This document shows positions 12,668 to 24,012 of a DNA stretch of 64,000 nucleotides, piece by piece (position 1 is the stretch's first letter; each line of letters begins with the position of its first letter). Location: the NCBI RefSeq assembly GCF_039555335.1, contig NC_092640.1, positions 39,042,295 through 39,106,294 on the forward strand, given 5' to 3'. Below the pieces are notes generated by a model. It worked only from the letters and a program-made list of their open reading frames with translations, did no database searches and was not told where the DNA came from. Made by a program: the position numbers and the translations under genes. This DNA is from Amphiura filiformis. Lineage: Eukaryota > Echinodermata > Ophiuroidea > Amphilepidida > Amphiuridae.

Positions 12668-13078
12668 TAAAAGTGAATGATGGGATGTGCGGCCACATTG
12701 AAGCTTGTGAAGCTCCAGAAAAGAGCAGTAAGAATTATAAATAATAGTTTGTATCTTTGCCACACCAAACCATTGTTCGAAAAGTACAATTTACTTAATA
12801 TATGCCAACTGTATAATAAAGAACTGGGTATATTTATGTACAAATATCATAAGGGTCTATTACCAAGTTCATTTGACAACTTGTTCATAAACATGAAGTC
12901 TATTCACAATTATAATACCAGAAAGAAAGAGAATTATCGAACTGACATCCATAAAGTCACTGATGTTTTAACACTTGGTCCTAGGCTGTGGAATAGTTTG
13001 CCAAGTGAAATTAAAGAAGCTAAACTGGTAAATGAATTCAAAAATAGTATGTTAAGGTATCTAAAAGATAACAAATAA
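12668..13078 (+). pseudogene. Non-LTR retrotransposon ORF2, C-terminal remnant
   Basis: The 133-residue reading frame from 12677 carries the end of a LINE reverse-transcriptase protein: KLQKRAVRIINN, PLFEKYNLLNI, YNTR and LGPRLWNSLPSEIKEAKLVN. This succession (LQKRA, h.Y.TR, G.RLWN.LP..I) is typical of jockey/CR1/L2-type elements after the RT domain. RT catalytic motifs and the endonuclease are absent, so the copy is 5'-truncated, as is usual for LINE insertions. It continues into the 3'UTR repeats that follow. Confidence 0.8.
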
Positions 13079-13635
13079 TGTCACAATTCATATTGTGCTG
13101 AATCTATGTTATTCACTATACTATTTGATACTACACTACTGCTATAATATTTGCCTACTTAACATTGTATTATGGTAAATTAAAATGGGTTCTTATAATT
13201 CATATTGTGCTGACTCTATGTTATTCACTATACTACTTGATACTATACTACTACTAAAATATTTGTTTGCTTGAAATTGTATTACGGTAAATTAAGATGG
13301 GTTCTTATAATTCATATTGTGCTGACTCTATGTTATTCACTATACTACTTGATACTATACTACTGCTAAAATATTTGTTTACTTAAAATTGTATTATGGT
13401 AAATTAAGATGGGTTCTTTGTTTATTTATTTATGTTTATGTGTATATTCGTTGTTTTGATTAAATTATAATTATTTGTTAATTAAAAGGTGGTACATCGT
13501 TATCAGGCCTCGGCTTTGTGATGTACCTACCTTCATCAAATCTTGTTAATACACAATAATTGTATATAATAATGCTATAATGTTTGTAATGAGATTGATG
13601 AAAATAAAGATTGATTGATTGATTGATTGATTGAC
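13079..13635 (+). mobile_element. LINE 3'UTR with 112-bp tandem repeats and (GATT)n tail
   Basis: Three copies of a 112-bp unit start at 13085, 13197 and 13309 (AATTCATATTGTGCTGA...). The element ends AATAAAGATTGATTGATTGA, a microsatellite tail typical of target-primed LINE insertion. Confidence 0.8.
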
Positions 13636-14144
13636 CCCATTTTTCAACTCCCTCTCACCCAATGACCTTCTTTTTGTTTTACTGAACTCCCTCTCACCCA
13701 ATGACCCCTTTGTTGTTTTCTTGTCACCAAAAGACCCACTATTTTCAAGTATTTTTGACAAATTTCTGATGATCTCCTACCGAATGACACTGTTTTTCAT
13801 TATTTTTCAAAAAAATTTTCAAAAAATTTCAAATTTCAACTTTTATATTTTTTCATTTTTCTTTCATGACATTTTAAGACATAGTACAGTACATACTTCC
13901 GGTGTGGTTACCATCGTTCACCAAGTTTTTGTTCACATCATCTAAACGAAAAATATACAAGGGCATTACATTTTACTGGGGTAATAAGAAAAATATGAGC
14001 TTTCTTCTGATACCAAAATCTCAGTTTCAGGAAGAAAAATGAGGGATGAGGTTGTCTATCGCGTCACATCCCAACAAATCTTGACCTTTTTAAAATTCAA
14101 TTCCCATCCAGAATATCAAATTTAGAACATGTTAAAATACAAAC
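13636..14144. other. Putative gene A intron or 3' flank
   Basis: Repeats of CTCCCTCTCACCCAATGACC at 13648 and 13687. No terminal exon for the SRSF gene recognised. Confidence 0.4.
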
Positions 14145-14222
14145 CTGCGACTTCTGCTTATGCTGCGACTAAATCGTCTTCTTGGTGATCGAGAGCGAGA
14201 TCGGCTTCGGCTTCTAGACCTG
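14145..14222 (-). CDS. SRSF gene A coding exon 3: RS domain
   Basis: 78 nt, the same length as the gene B counterpart. The acceptor is TTTCCTACAG before 14222 and the donor GTTTGT starts at 14144. In the frame set by exon 2 it encodes [20 protein letters not shown] then RSR. Arg-Ser dipeptides are phosphorylation targets of SR kinases in this family. Confidence 0.87.
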
Positions 14223-17200
14223 CTGTAGGAAAATGCACAAATTAAACAAAAGAGAAAGGTATTACTCACCAGCTCATTTTGATAAATGGTATGTTTCACG
14301 ACAGAGGGGTCCAGTAAAAATCTAATTTAATTACCTCACTGTGTAATTATGCATGCGCAGCAAAGATAATGTGATACAGCACCTCAGTGCCAGATACTGA
14401 TCCAGTTGTGAACGGACACATTTCTCATTTTTTTTCCATCAAATAATTGTTATCAAAAAACAATATTATGACACAGATTATCCAGGGACTCTTATTTTTT
14501 TTTTGGCCATTTTGGACTCCTTAAATCACAAGTTGAAAGTGACCAAAGGGTCTGATAAAAACTGTATGGACTCCGTAGTTCTACGATGCACGGAGGTATA
14601 AGCATTGTCGATCAAAAAAAAAAAATTAAAGTAAAAAATAAAAAGATCAGTAAATCTTCCAAATCACCATAGGCCAACGACACTAATAATTTCACTGGAA
14701 TGTTTGACAAGTTCCAAAGTTTAGAATTTCGGACAGATGGACTCCTTAAATTCTCATTGGACCACTTAAATTTTGGTTTTGCAGGTACCAAAGGGTCCAG
14801 AAAAATTAAATTGGACCCGTTGATTTTTTGTGCTCGCGCTACCCCTGATTTGGACCCCTTTCTCGTGAAACACATCACATGCAATAAGTATCATATGACG
14901 TATCCTTACCATTCCCTTGAAGTCACCTGGAGTACAAGTTTTTTGTGATATCGCAATTATTTTCTAAATTCATAAAATGGCTTCAAATTTTCTACTACAG
15001 ATGTGAGTCATGAATGTTTTAAAAAATTTCTACCTTGAAATTCCCTTCAGATTTTATATCAAGTACATTAACAATAATGTTATTTACCGTACTGACTCGA
15101 GTATAGTCCCACCCCGTTTTTGGGTGAACATCTTTCAAAATTGGGGGGTGGGACTATACTCGAATTTCAAAAAAAAAAAAATTGAATTTTGCACGAAGTT
15201 TTGTGTTTTTAATATGAAAATTGATACTTTGTTTTCATGTCATACTCTATTAATGATATCAAAATGCATTCAAATTCAATTTTTTTTTAGGTCACCCATG
15301 AATGATCCTAGCATTTAGGTCTAGGTCAAGGGACACTACAAAACCGAAACAATAAATAACTTAAAAAACAAAAATTCTGAAATTTTTCGAAAATTTGGGG
15401 GTGGGACTTTACTCGAATGTGGGATACTCGCGTCAGTAGAGTAATACAAATGTTTCTTTATGATATGCTATTCAAATGATAAAACTGAGCTGGGTAGTGG
15501 AAAATAGACCATCATTTAGAATTAACCCCACATACTGCGTTTCTCATTGGTTAATTATCTGCCTGAGTGACCAATCAAAATACAGCTTCTAAATATTTAA
15601 GCTCAATCCTCTTTAGCAATTAAAGTGGACTCTTACCATGTTACTGATTGGCTTAATATATCATGGCCATTTTGTAGCCAATCAGCAGATAGTATATAAT
15701 TTTCATGTAGTTATATATAATCTGATGTCCGATCTTTATTAGCAATTATACATAACATGTGTAAGGAAACAGAATTTCCCCCAAACCCAAGTTTGGTTGA
15801 TCATATTCCTCCTTATCGTGAAAATGTTGACTACTAACTACAACATGTATGCAGAATGCTTGGCAGAACGGCTACTACCTATTTTGGGTTTAGTTTTTCA
15901 CAAAATACATTTCGTACAAAAGTTTGGCTGGTTGTTTTAACATTTTGTTTTTGTCTATTTTTTCTGAAACTAACACACAACTCACCCTTGTGATACATGT
16001 ACATTATGAAATACCAATTATGTTAATAAACCACCATGGATGGATGGGAGAGGCGGGCGGGACAATTTGTGCCGATGGTGTATGTGCCTCCACCAATAAT
16101 GCTAGTTGGATGTAAACCAAGAAGAAAACCATGAAAACTATCTTTACACCTTTGCGCTCTCTGCACCGACTGGCGGACGAACCTTGACCCATGTGCCAGA
16201 TGGTGGCCGAACCTTTAAGTAGCTTTTGGAATTTTGAACCAGACGCCTTGCGACCAATGCCACACTTCTTGCACCTTGCGCCCTCATCTACGAAGGGTGG
16301 ACGAAACCTGACTTTGAAATGTGCCTGATGGTAGGTGACCAGATTTAAAAGACCATTTTTTTTTGGAATTTTGTGTCGGACGCCTTGCGACCACTTCTGA
16401 AGGGTGGAAGAAACTAGCTATGCAAGCCCTGTCGAACCATAATGATAACCACATGCTAAACCAATGTAGATCACATGATGACCACATGATGGTCACATGT
16501 TAGCCAAGTGAGTGATCTGATATGTTGGCAGGGAGAAGCCCAGGGTGAGGACCATTACGATGCCTTTATCCAAAATCAAAGACCCTGGAAAATTGGAATA
16601 ACAAATTAAAAAATACTGTTGTAATTGGTAAACTGTTTGATAGTCTATCATGTGCTCTCCTTTTCTGCATAGGGAGTTGGCCCTATCTCATAAATGGGGG
16701 AAAAGGAATTTAACACAAAAAATTCAACCATTATACCCTGTAATATGACATACATAAATGAATGAAGAAAAGATTAGAAGCAATGACATAGTATACATGT
16801 ATTTATGAGTGCATAAATGTAACAACACAACAAAGTACATGATATTTGAATAACTGAACCAATGTTCATAAAGACCAGTGCTAATAATACCATGAATACT
16901 GCACTGGCCGCAAATTGTGCCAAGTACATTTTTGTGCCCAGTTTACAAGCATGCACAATTAGAATTTACATCTCATACTGTAAAAGTGGACATTTTCGTG
17001 GTACATTAATTTTTGCCTGTAACACAGAGCTCTACCACGAAAATAAAAACATGCAAATATGTTCTTTTACTACAGGTCTATGTAAGAAAACTCAAAATCA
17101 TGAAATTAAAAATAAGCAATGTACAACACTAGACCAATTCCAATCAGCCGTCTACACTTCGCATGTACTGTGTATGCTTCGTAGTGACGACTGATTATCT

Positions 17201-20140
17201 TACAGGCCATATCATGACGGACTTCTGAAAACTATTCAATGCGACTTTGGTTGTGCGCCGTTGCCGTAGCGCGACTGACTAGCGGCGCCCGTGTACCGCG
17301 TCGCTGAGACAAGATCGCGCTCTGAGCTTCTAAAAACAACAAACTCGGTCAAAAGGTCAATTTCGACACAACTGCGCATGCTCTATGCCACAGGAATCCT
17401 GTTGCAAAATCCGTCACTTTTTTTCCACGTAGTTTTCTCAGTCGTCAATCCAGACGGTTGACGACTGAGGGCAGCAGTCTATGTACAACACTACAATGTA
17501 GTTCAAAATTGGCAAAGCGTGAGAAATTACACATGCGAAAATGACCACTTTTACAGTAGATTGGATTCAAATATTCCTCAAGAAGATCTGTTACCTAAAT
17601 TTGCTGTTGCAAGTTATGCTTACAAAGGAATACTTACAGTGCACACATGGTTCACTTTAGACAGTGGTGGCACTAGGGATTTATTCAAGGGGAATGGGTG
17701 GGGGGTAAAGTGAATTTCAGGGGGGGGGGCAAAATTAACAAATTGTGTGCAAAATTGCCGCAAAAAAAGGAAATTCGTAATTTTAGGTTTTTGCTGGGGG
17801 CTGACAGTTCTGATTGGGAGGAATTATCCCTCACATGGCGCTGCCACTGGGTTTAGATCAATGTGATAAACGACATGTGGGTTTACATCACATCAAGGGC
17901 CCAGTGCAACACTAGCCTGTCTTAACAACAATTCCTCATTATCTCCATAACAATCTTTTGGGACTAAAACAATACTAATTATTATCCTGTTTGCCAAATG
18001 AAACACAGCTAAATCCTAATCCTTTAGTTCTGACTTCACTTTACATTCTTCTTGGAAAAGAACTACTAAATTAATTACTACCATATTTGACCTCATCAGC
18101 GCCATCCCCTAATAAGCACCTCTACAGATTTTTTCTAGTGACATCTGTCTATAAGTGCCCTCTTTTCTATGCACCCGTACGACCAAATTCCATTTTTTAA
18201 ATAATATTGCCATCTAAAAGCCAGTGGCATAACTAGGGTTGTGCTGAAATGTGAAATCTTTGACTTTCATCGCTTGGAGGGGCACAGAATCGATGCTGAA
18301 TTGGGCAATTTGGCACCCCCCTAAGGGTGGCGCCCGGGGGCATGTTGCCCCCCTGCCCCCTAGTTACGCCACGGCTAAAAGCTTTCCAGCTTAGGATTAT
18401 GATGATTTTGACTTCAGATTACAATTTTTTTTAAAACTGACAAAAGCACCCGGGGCACTAATTAGGTCGAATATGGTATTCACCTTTTCGGTAAATCCCG
18501 TAACCCTTTGCGAGTACACCTGAGAACTCGTCATTTTACGTCACGCCGTTCTGCGTCGTTACTGCGCATTGCAAGTCGGCGTGACGTAAAATGACGAATT
18601 CTCAGGTGTACTCGCAAAGGGTTATGGGATTTACCGAAAAGGTGAATTCATATTTACACCATCAAGGATCTCTCACCATGGGATCACATACCTTCTTCTG
18701 TATGACCTGTTGTTACGTGATCCATCCCCAGGTTTGCGTCCATATCTACAGTCGCGGGCATAGTGTCCTCTGGCACCACATGCATAGCAGCTCTCGCTGC
18801 GTCCGTCATATGATGGGCGTCTGCCGTATCCGGCACCTCCCCTACGGTGTCCACTGGCGAGTTCTACTTTTATTTCACTTCCGCATATTCGTCTAGAATT
18901 TGACAAAATTTAAGAATCTCAATTACAAACAATCCGCAGCAACTAAACTTCTAGATCTTCCGCTCTAGAAAACATTGATAGGAGTTAATAAACTTGAGCG
19001 GAAACCGAAAGTCTGAGCAGAAAACACGACACCTGACGCAGCGGAAAATCACCTGACTATAATCTAGAGCCTTTTAAATGCAGCATCAAATAAAATTTTA
19101 ATTTAAAGGGGCATTTCGTGATCCAAAACCTCACTGTAACACACCTTTCTCAAAAGAGTAGGAAGACCCGTCGGACCTCTCTCCGAGTCTCTACATGTTT
19201 GTGTTTGCTTTTTAAATTAAAACCAAATTATTGTCAAATTTGTATTCTGTTTTTTAAACAGAACACAATTACAGTGGCCTATATATACTTAGCACTATAA
19301 TTTCACGCATAACTCGTAAGTTTACGCAAAATCAGACTTGATCAACTGTAAGTTTGGGAATAAACTTTTTTTGTGGATATATATACCGTAAAGGTTCGCC
19401 TAATGGCGAACCTGGGCTCCTTTGCCTTGGGGTAAATTTCATATACAAATAGAAGGCTCCCTCCTCTTAAAATCCCAACAAGAATTAAGCGTATGTGCCC
19501 TTATTAGCTTATTTGCTGGTGGGATTTTTGTGGGAGGGCACTTTTAGTTTGTGTCTAAAATTCCAGTTATCAAGGGAGCCCATAGCGCCATTAAGCGAAT
19601 GTTTACGTACCGGTAGATCTCGTCAACAAACATACCATAAAAAGAGGATGCTAGAATCACAAAATGAAGACTGTAAATCCACTTGGCCCCTCAACATGTA
19701 TACACTAAAGTTGCGTATAGTTTCGTAATGTTTTATACATGTTCAGGGGCCAAAACAAATCTTTCACAACCTTTCATGATGTTTTCACCCTGGAATATGT
19801 ATTAAACATTATAAAACCCTAGGAAATTATACGTAACTTTAGTGTATACATGTTGAGGGGCCAAGTGGACTTATGGTCTTCTTGCGCGCAGGTCTTCAAA
19901 TACTCTTTTTTTTGTACTTATAACTACTTACGCTCCATCTAATTTTCTCACTGCGTCCTTTGCATCTCTCGCATCATCAAACTCCACAAATGCAAAACCT
20001 GGTGGGTTTCTAGCCACCCACACGCTCCTCAGGTAACCATAGGGATTGAAGGCATCTTCCAGGTCTTGTCTGCACACCTTTGTGGGTAGATCGCCAACAT
20101 ACACCTTGCAGCCTCTGTCTGCTGATGAGTAGCGTGACAT
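14145..20140 (-). CDS. SRSF7-like: SR-family splicing factor, SRSF7/9G8-like (gene A), 3' end not found
   Basis: Coding exons on the minus strand are 19932-20140, 18692-18892 and 14145-14222, giving 162 codons plus 2 nt. The protein has an N-terminal RRM (RNP2-like KVYVGDL, RNP1-like GFAFVEFDD), a CCHC zinc knuckle ([14 protein letters not shown]) and an RS/RSR-repeat exon. SRSF3/SRSF7-class proteins bind pre-mRNA and regulate splice-site choice and mRNA export in the nucleus; the zinc knuckle is specific to the SRSF7/9G8 branch. All junctions are GT-AG and phase 2, and they join in frame: LDG-A-RICG, then RRR-S-RSRS. The start ATG at 20140 gives the family's short N-terminus before the RRM. 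The last exon, expected to begin with one base completing a serine codon as in gene B, could not be identified below 14144. The paralogous gene B lies upstream in the same orientation. Confidence 0.88.
14223..16130. other. SRSF gene A intron, repeat-rich
   Basis: Includes the TIR-like pair ACTCGAGTATAGTCCCACCC (about 15096) and GGTGGGACTTTACTCGAAT (about 15400), suggesting a foldback element at roughly 15090-15440. At 15540-15690 several ATTGG/CCAAT motifs occur. No exon recognised. Confidence 0.45.
16300..16516 (-). promoter_or_regulatory. Candidate poison exon and conserved intronic element of SRSF gene A
   Basis: Equivalent intron of gene A. The acceptor is CTCCCTGCCAACATATCAG, ending at 16517. 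In the exon 2 phase the reading frame runs 15 codons and stops with TGA at 16473-16471. The CACATG-rich segment (16468-16488) is shared with gene B. Flanking CAAGTGAG and GTGATC motifs also recur. The donor is not determined. Confidence 0.4.
16560..18213. other. SRSF gene A intron, second part
   Basis: Holds a small inverted element at 16978-17090 (TGTAAAAGTGGACATTTTCG against ATATGTTCTTTTACTACAGG) and a perfect 12-bp hairpin at 17437-17469 (CTCAGTCGTCAA and TTGACGACTGAG). No exon recognised. Confidence 0.45.
18222..18374. mobile_element. hAT-like MITE with 8-bp target duplication
   Basis: 153-bp element starting CAGTGGCATAACTAGGG and ending CCTAGTTACGCCACGG, flanked by identical CTAAAAGC at 18214-18221 and 18375-18382. 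The 8-bp duplication and CAGTGGC ends fit the hAT superfamily. It lies in the gene A intron. Related CAGTG(G/C)CGTAG ends occur at 7.36-7.70 kb and 55.30-55.65 kb. Confidence 0.8.
18478..18647. repeat. Long near-perfect hairpin in gene A intron, close to the exon 2 donor
   Basis: Arms 18478-18547 and 18578-18647 are 70 bp each with two mismatches, around a 30-nt loop. On the gene A transcript the hairpin starts about 44 nt after the exon 2 5' splice site. It could be a foldback MITE (ends TTCACCTTTTCGG). Confidence 0.85.
18692..18892 (-). CDS. SRSF gene A coding exon 2: linker and CCHC zinc knuckle
   Basis: 201 nt. The acceptor is TTCTAG before 18892 and the donor GTATGT starts at 18691. It encodes [19 protein letters not shown], the end of the RRM plus linker, followed by a CX2CX4HX4C knuckle and a basic serine-rich tail. 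Phase 2 on both sides matches gene B. Confidence 0.9.
19100..19931. other. SRSF gene A intron 1 with MITE fragment
   Basis: 19106-19380 is related to the AAGGGCATTTCGTGAT family. 19680-19870 contains an inverted pair (CCACTTGGCCCCTCAACATG and CATGTTGAGGGGCCAAGTGG, with ACTAAAGTTGCGTA and ACGTAACTTTAGTG), a foldback of about 195 bp. No exon seen. Confidence 0.55.
19932..20140 (-). CDS. SRSF gene A coding exon 1: RRM
   Basis: 209 nt encoding [20 protein letters not shown] and the rest of a single RRM up to RKLDG. The donor is GTAAGT at 19931-19926, phase 2. The [14 protein letters not shown] stretch is the SRSF3/SRSF7 hallmark. Read-through past the donor leaves the family consensus at once. 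Confidence 0.92.
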
Positions 20141-20717
20141 GGTTGTGTCTCACTGTTATTTTTCCAGAACTTAAAATAATTGAAAAAAAAAATTTGAAAA
20201 ATAATAAAAAATATTAAAAATTCAATTTGATCCAAAGATGATACGAGTCCAATATCGCAATGAAACTTTTTTTCCCCTTAGTTTTAAGACTGTTTTGACA
20301 GGTATGTGTACAGATTACTACAGATCATTTAGCAACCAGTCAAAGTCCCTGTGTTTTGTATGCTGTGAATTCTCGCATATTCATGAGGGCCATCATTGCG
20401 GAGGGTGTGAGCAATATGTGTCACAGAGCGGATATTGCCAATTAGAATTCAATTCAAATAGCTATATTTTCAAGTTAATGTTACATTTTCAAGTTTGGTG
20501 CTGTGATATTGATAGATCAAACATACATTAGATAAATATTTTATAATAAGTTGGAACAGCATGTCCGTCCGTGATGAAAAACAAGTTTGAAAGTTTTTTT
20601 ATCTACATGTATTTACATGTACTTGACACAGTAGAAAAATAAAAACATAGAGAAGTACATAATCTTATACACACCCTTTCCCATGCAGGAATGATAAACA
20701 ATTTAAGCACCATTAAG

Positions 20718-21072
20718 GGGGTACTACACCCCTGGCCAATTTTATGCGTATTTTTGCATTTTTCTCAGAAATTATAGCACATTGGCGACAAGTAAGATAT
20801 GTATATTATAGGGGCAAGGACTACAACTACTGTACTGAAAATTCAGCAACTCAAAGCAAGTAGTTATTGATTTATTGATCAAATATTGGTTTTCCCTCAT
20901 TTTTGACTGTAACCCCACTACTGTAGTACTGTTGTCTGTGCTGAAATAAAATTTACAGTGCAGTAGTTGTAGTCGTTGCCCCTATAGTATACATATCTTA
21001 CTTGTCCCCAATCGCTATATTTTTTAAGAAAAATGCAAAAATAAACAAATTTGGGCAGGGGTGTAGTACCCC
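20718..21072. mobile_element. Foldback MITE, about 130-bp arms, TAAG duplication
   Basis: Ends GGGGTACTACACCCCTG and its reverse complement. The arms share GACAAGTAAGATATGTATA and GACTACAACTACTG. TAAG flanks both sides (20714-20717 and 21073-21076). Confidence 0.85.
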
Positions 21073-21852
21073 TAAGTAAGTTTAATCTGTAATTTACATT
21101 CATAACCTCAATAGTCCTCATTAATATACAAGTGCGATCCAATCACAGATAACTTTTAAATACGCGACGCAAATGGAGGTCATTGAAAAAGTATAATGAC
21201 CGCGTCTTGTGACGTAGCTAAAAGTACGCTCTACAATGACCGTGTTACGTGACATGTTTTAACGCGTTCGAACAATTTACGTAGACGCTGGCCGCGGCCG
21301 CCGTATTTGGACATCGCATTGCGTGCTAGTGTGATAGACTGCCTAACTAGCCTGTATCTCGTTTCGGCCAAAGAACGTCTGTAATACATACCTGTTTTTA
21401 ATGACTTTGCAACAATGTTTCTATTGTCAGCAATAACAGCTTGCATTCATACTTTTGAGTTTATATGGTGAATTTTCGTACACATCATAAATAAGTGAAA
21501 TCAGAATATCCTGATAGGAATTTAGGTAACGGATTCAACGACACTGACCTCGCAGCAGCTAATGATTTCATGTAAACATGGCGTCATTAGACATTTTTAG
21601 CCTACGTTTCGTATCCTACTATCAGATCGTTGAAACAACAAAACCTCAATCCCCGGCCTCATTCACGAATTCACTCACCTTCCTACACCACCAGTTGAAA
21701 TAAAACTCGAAACATCCCGTGTTATTCCTCAAAACTACATGCACCTTCATTAATAAAAATTGAAATCCTAGTAGAAATCCGTTATCGAAAATTGTTTGAT
21801 ATAAAGCGTCAACAAAAGTAATTTTTCTGAAGAGTAGATACCGCATGTCAAA

Positions 21853-22046
21853 ATGGCGGCCGCGGTCGCACCCCCCCAGCTTTGTACGTGTACCCAGGTC
21901 ACGGTATGTCTACGTGACGAACAGTCAAGGTCAGAGGACAGCGCAACCTGTCTGCTGTCATGCCGTAATATAATGGCTCCGCCCAATGAACGGTGCTGTC
22001 AATCATCCTTATTCACAATCGCCTTTGTCGAACAGACTTTTACGCA
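21853..22046 (+). other. Possible first exon in a CpG-rich stretch (weak)
   Basis: ATG in good context (AAAATGGCGGCC), an open frame of about 65 codons (MAAAVAPPQLCTCTQVTV...) and a consensus donor CAG-GTAAGA at 22047. The surroundings (21160-22070) are CpG-rich for this window. The protein matches nothing I recognise and no second exon could be joined, so this may be only a GC-rich non-coding stretch. Confidence 0.2.
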
Positions 22047-22075
22047 GGTAAGAGCTCACGCTGTCCTCACTTTAC

Positions 22076-24012
22076 TTGGCCAATAAAGTGTTTTTTTCCA
22101 ATAATTTTTCATGAAGATGACTTTTTGTTATCTTTGTTTATCATCATGATGGAAATAGAACACATTTTGTGAAGCGCGTCTCTTATTTTACGCGAAGAAT
22201 GTAAAAGGCACGCGTTCATAATGACGGCCGTTACAAGGTGTTAAAAGTTTTCAAAATCCACATTTATTACTCATTAAGTAAACTAGAGAACATTTGAAGC
22301 TCAACACCGAAGATTTCATGTCTCTGCGACATTCCGTTCAAGAGAAATGATGTTTTAAAGATCAGTGCCGAAATGCCGAACATCGAATATTTCGACTTTT
22401 CCTCCAATATCTGAAAGTTTATACAAAACTCACAACATTAGTGACAGACGACAATTTGAGCACGTCTTTGAACCAAGATTAATTTCTTTTCTAGATTATC
22501 AGTGTTGCCATTTTCTTTTGGAAATCATTTATTACCGAGTCTCAAGTATAAATTCCCCCGTTCCAGTGGTACCAATTGCGATCTTTTTGCGTAGGCCTAC
22601 TGAATATTCAGCAAAACGGCTTCATGCAGATTAACAATGTCTATTAACCTTAAAATCCATATGAGCCTTTTTGAGGATTTTTGGACGCATTTCTAGACTT
22701 TGAAGGCGCCTACTTGGCCAATAAAGTGTTTTTTTCCAATAATTTTTCATGAGGATGACTTTTTGTTATCTTTGTTTATCATCATGATGGAAATAGAACA
22801 CATTTTGTGAAGCGCGTCTCTTATTTTACGCGATGAATGTAAAAGGAACGCGTTCATAATGACGGCCGTTACAAGGGGGCGCAGCACTAATTCAGCGCCC
22901 CATAGGATAACGTGTGATTTCGGCCTACTTCAAGCGCCATTTCTGGCGTCCCTGCAATACTTGGCAAAATAAATTTGGTATCAAATTAAAGCTCTGTTTC
23001 TCTAGATTCCAAAACTTTTGTCGGCATATATCGATGACCATTGACTTTTTTTTTTTTTTTTCGGTGCAAAAAAGAGCTAAAAATATACTAAACTCACCAC
23101 TCACATTTCAAAATCGGGTTTTCTCTTAATCCGCCACAGAGAATTACTTTTGAGATCAATTGTCCAGTTTTTATCTGCATGTTATCATTGAAGTCACTTG
23201 TCGAATTCATATGAGCCGATTTTGAGTGATTTAAAGTGAACATGTCGGTAGATATGGTCGCTACAATCTCATATTCACTACATGTATGGACTATATTAGC
23301 CGAATTTCGTTGTTACATAAAATGCGGAGTGATTTAGTGTTGCGCCCTCTTATAAGGTGTTAAAAGTTTTCAAAATCCACATTTATTACTCATTAAGTAA
23401 ACTAGAGAACATTTGAAGCTCAACACCGAAGATTTCATGTCTCTCGACATTCCGTTCAAGAGAAATGATGTTTTAAAGATCAGTGCCGAAATGCCGAAAA
23501 TCGAATATTTCGACTTGTCCGCCACTATGCGAAAGTTTTCTACAAAACTCACAACATTAGTGACAGACGACAATTTGAGCACGTCTTTGAACCAAGATTA
23601 ATTTCTTTTCTAGATTATCAGTGTTGCCATTTTCTTTTGGAATCATTTATTACTGAGTCTCAAGTATAAATACCCCCCCGTTCCAGAGGTAACAATTGCG
23701 ATCTTTTTGCGTAGGCCTAGTTCCAGAGGTAACAATTGCGATCTTTTTGCGTAGGCCTACTGAATATTCAGCAAAACGGCTTCATGCAGATTAACAATGT
23801 CTATTAACCTTAAAATCCATTTATGAGCCTTTTTGAGGATTTTTGGACGCATTTCTAGACTTTGAAGGCGCCTACTTGGCCAATAAAGTGTTTTTTTCCA
23901 ATAATTTTTCATGATGATGACAGTTTGTTACATCTTTGTTTATCATCATGATGGAAATAGAACACTATGGACTATATTAGCAATTGTTACATAAAATGCG
24001 GAGTGATTTAGT
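22076..24012. repeat. Large imperfect tandem duplication, three units
   Basis: The landmark TTGGCCAATAAAGTGTTTTT occurs at about 22076, 22712 and 23877. Unit 1 is about 636 bp. Unit 2 is about 1165 bp because it contains the element at 22875-23349 and a short internal duplication at 23680-23750. Unit 3 is truncated at about 23960 into a copy of that element's right end. The short reading frames at 22365 and 23413 are partial copies of each other with indels, so no coding role is supported. Confidence 0.8.
22875..23349. mobile_element. MITE (GGGGGCGCAGCACTAA ends) with a paralogous empty site
   Basis: 475 bp. Ends GGGGGCGCAGCACTAA and TTAGTGTTGCGCCCTC, with flanks TTACAA and TTATAA. The same site in unit 1 (about 22230) reads GTTACAAGGTGTT with no insertion. 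The right end recurs at about 23963-24012. Confidence 0.8.

Noticed and set aside
22365..23601. Similar frames at 22365-22634 and 23413-23601 as a small gene family
   Set aside because: They are diverged tandem-repeat units with indels that change the frame; no selection for coding is visible.
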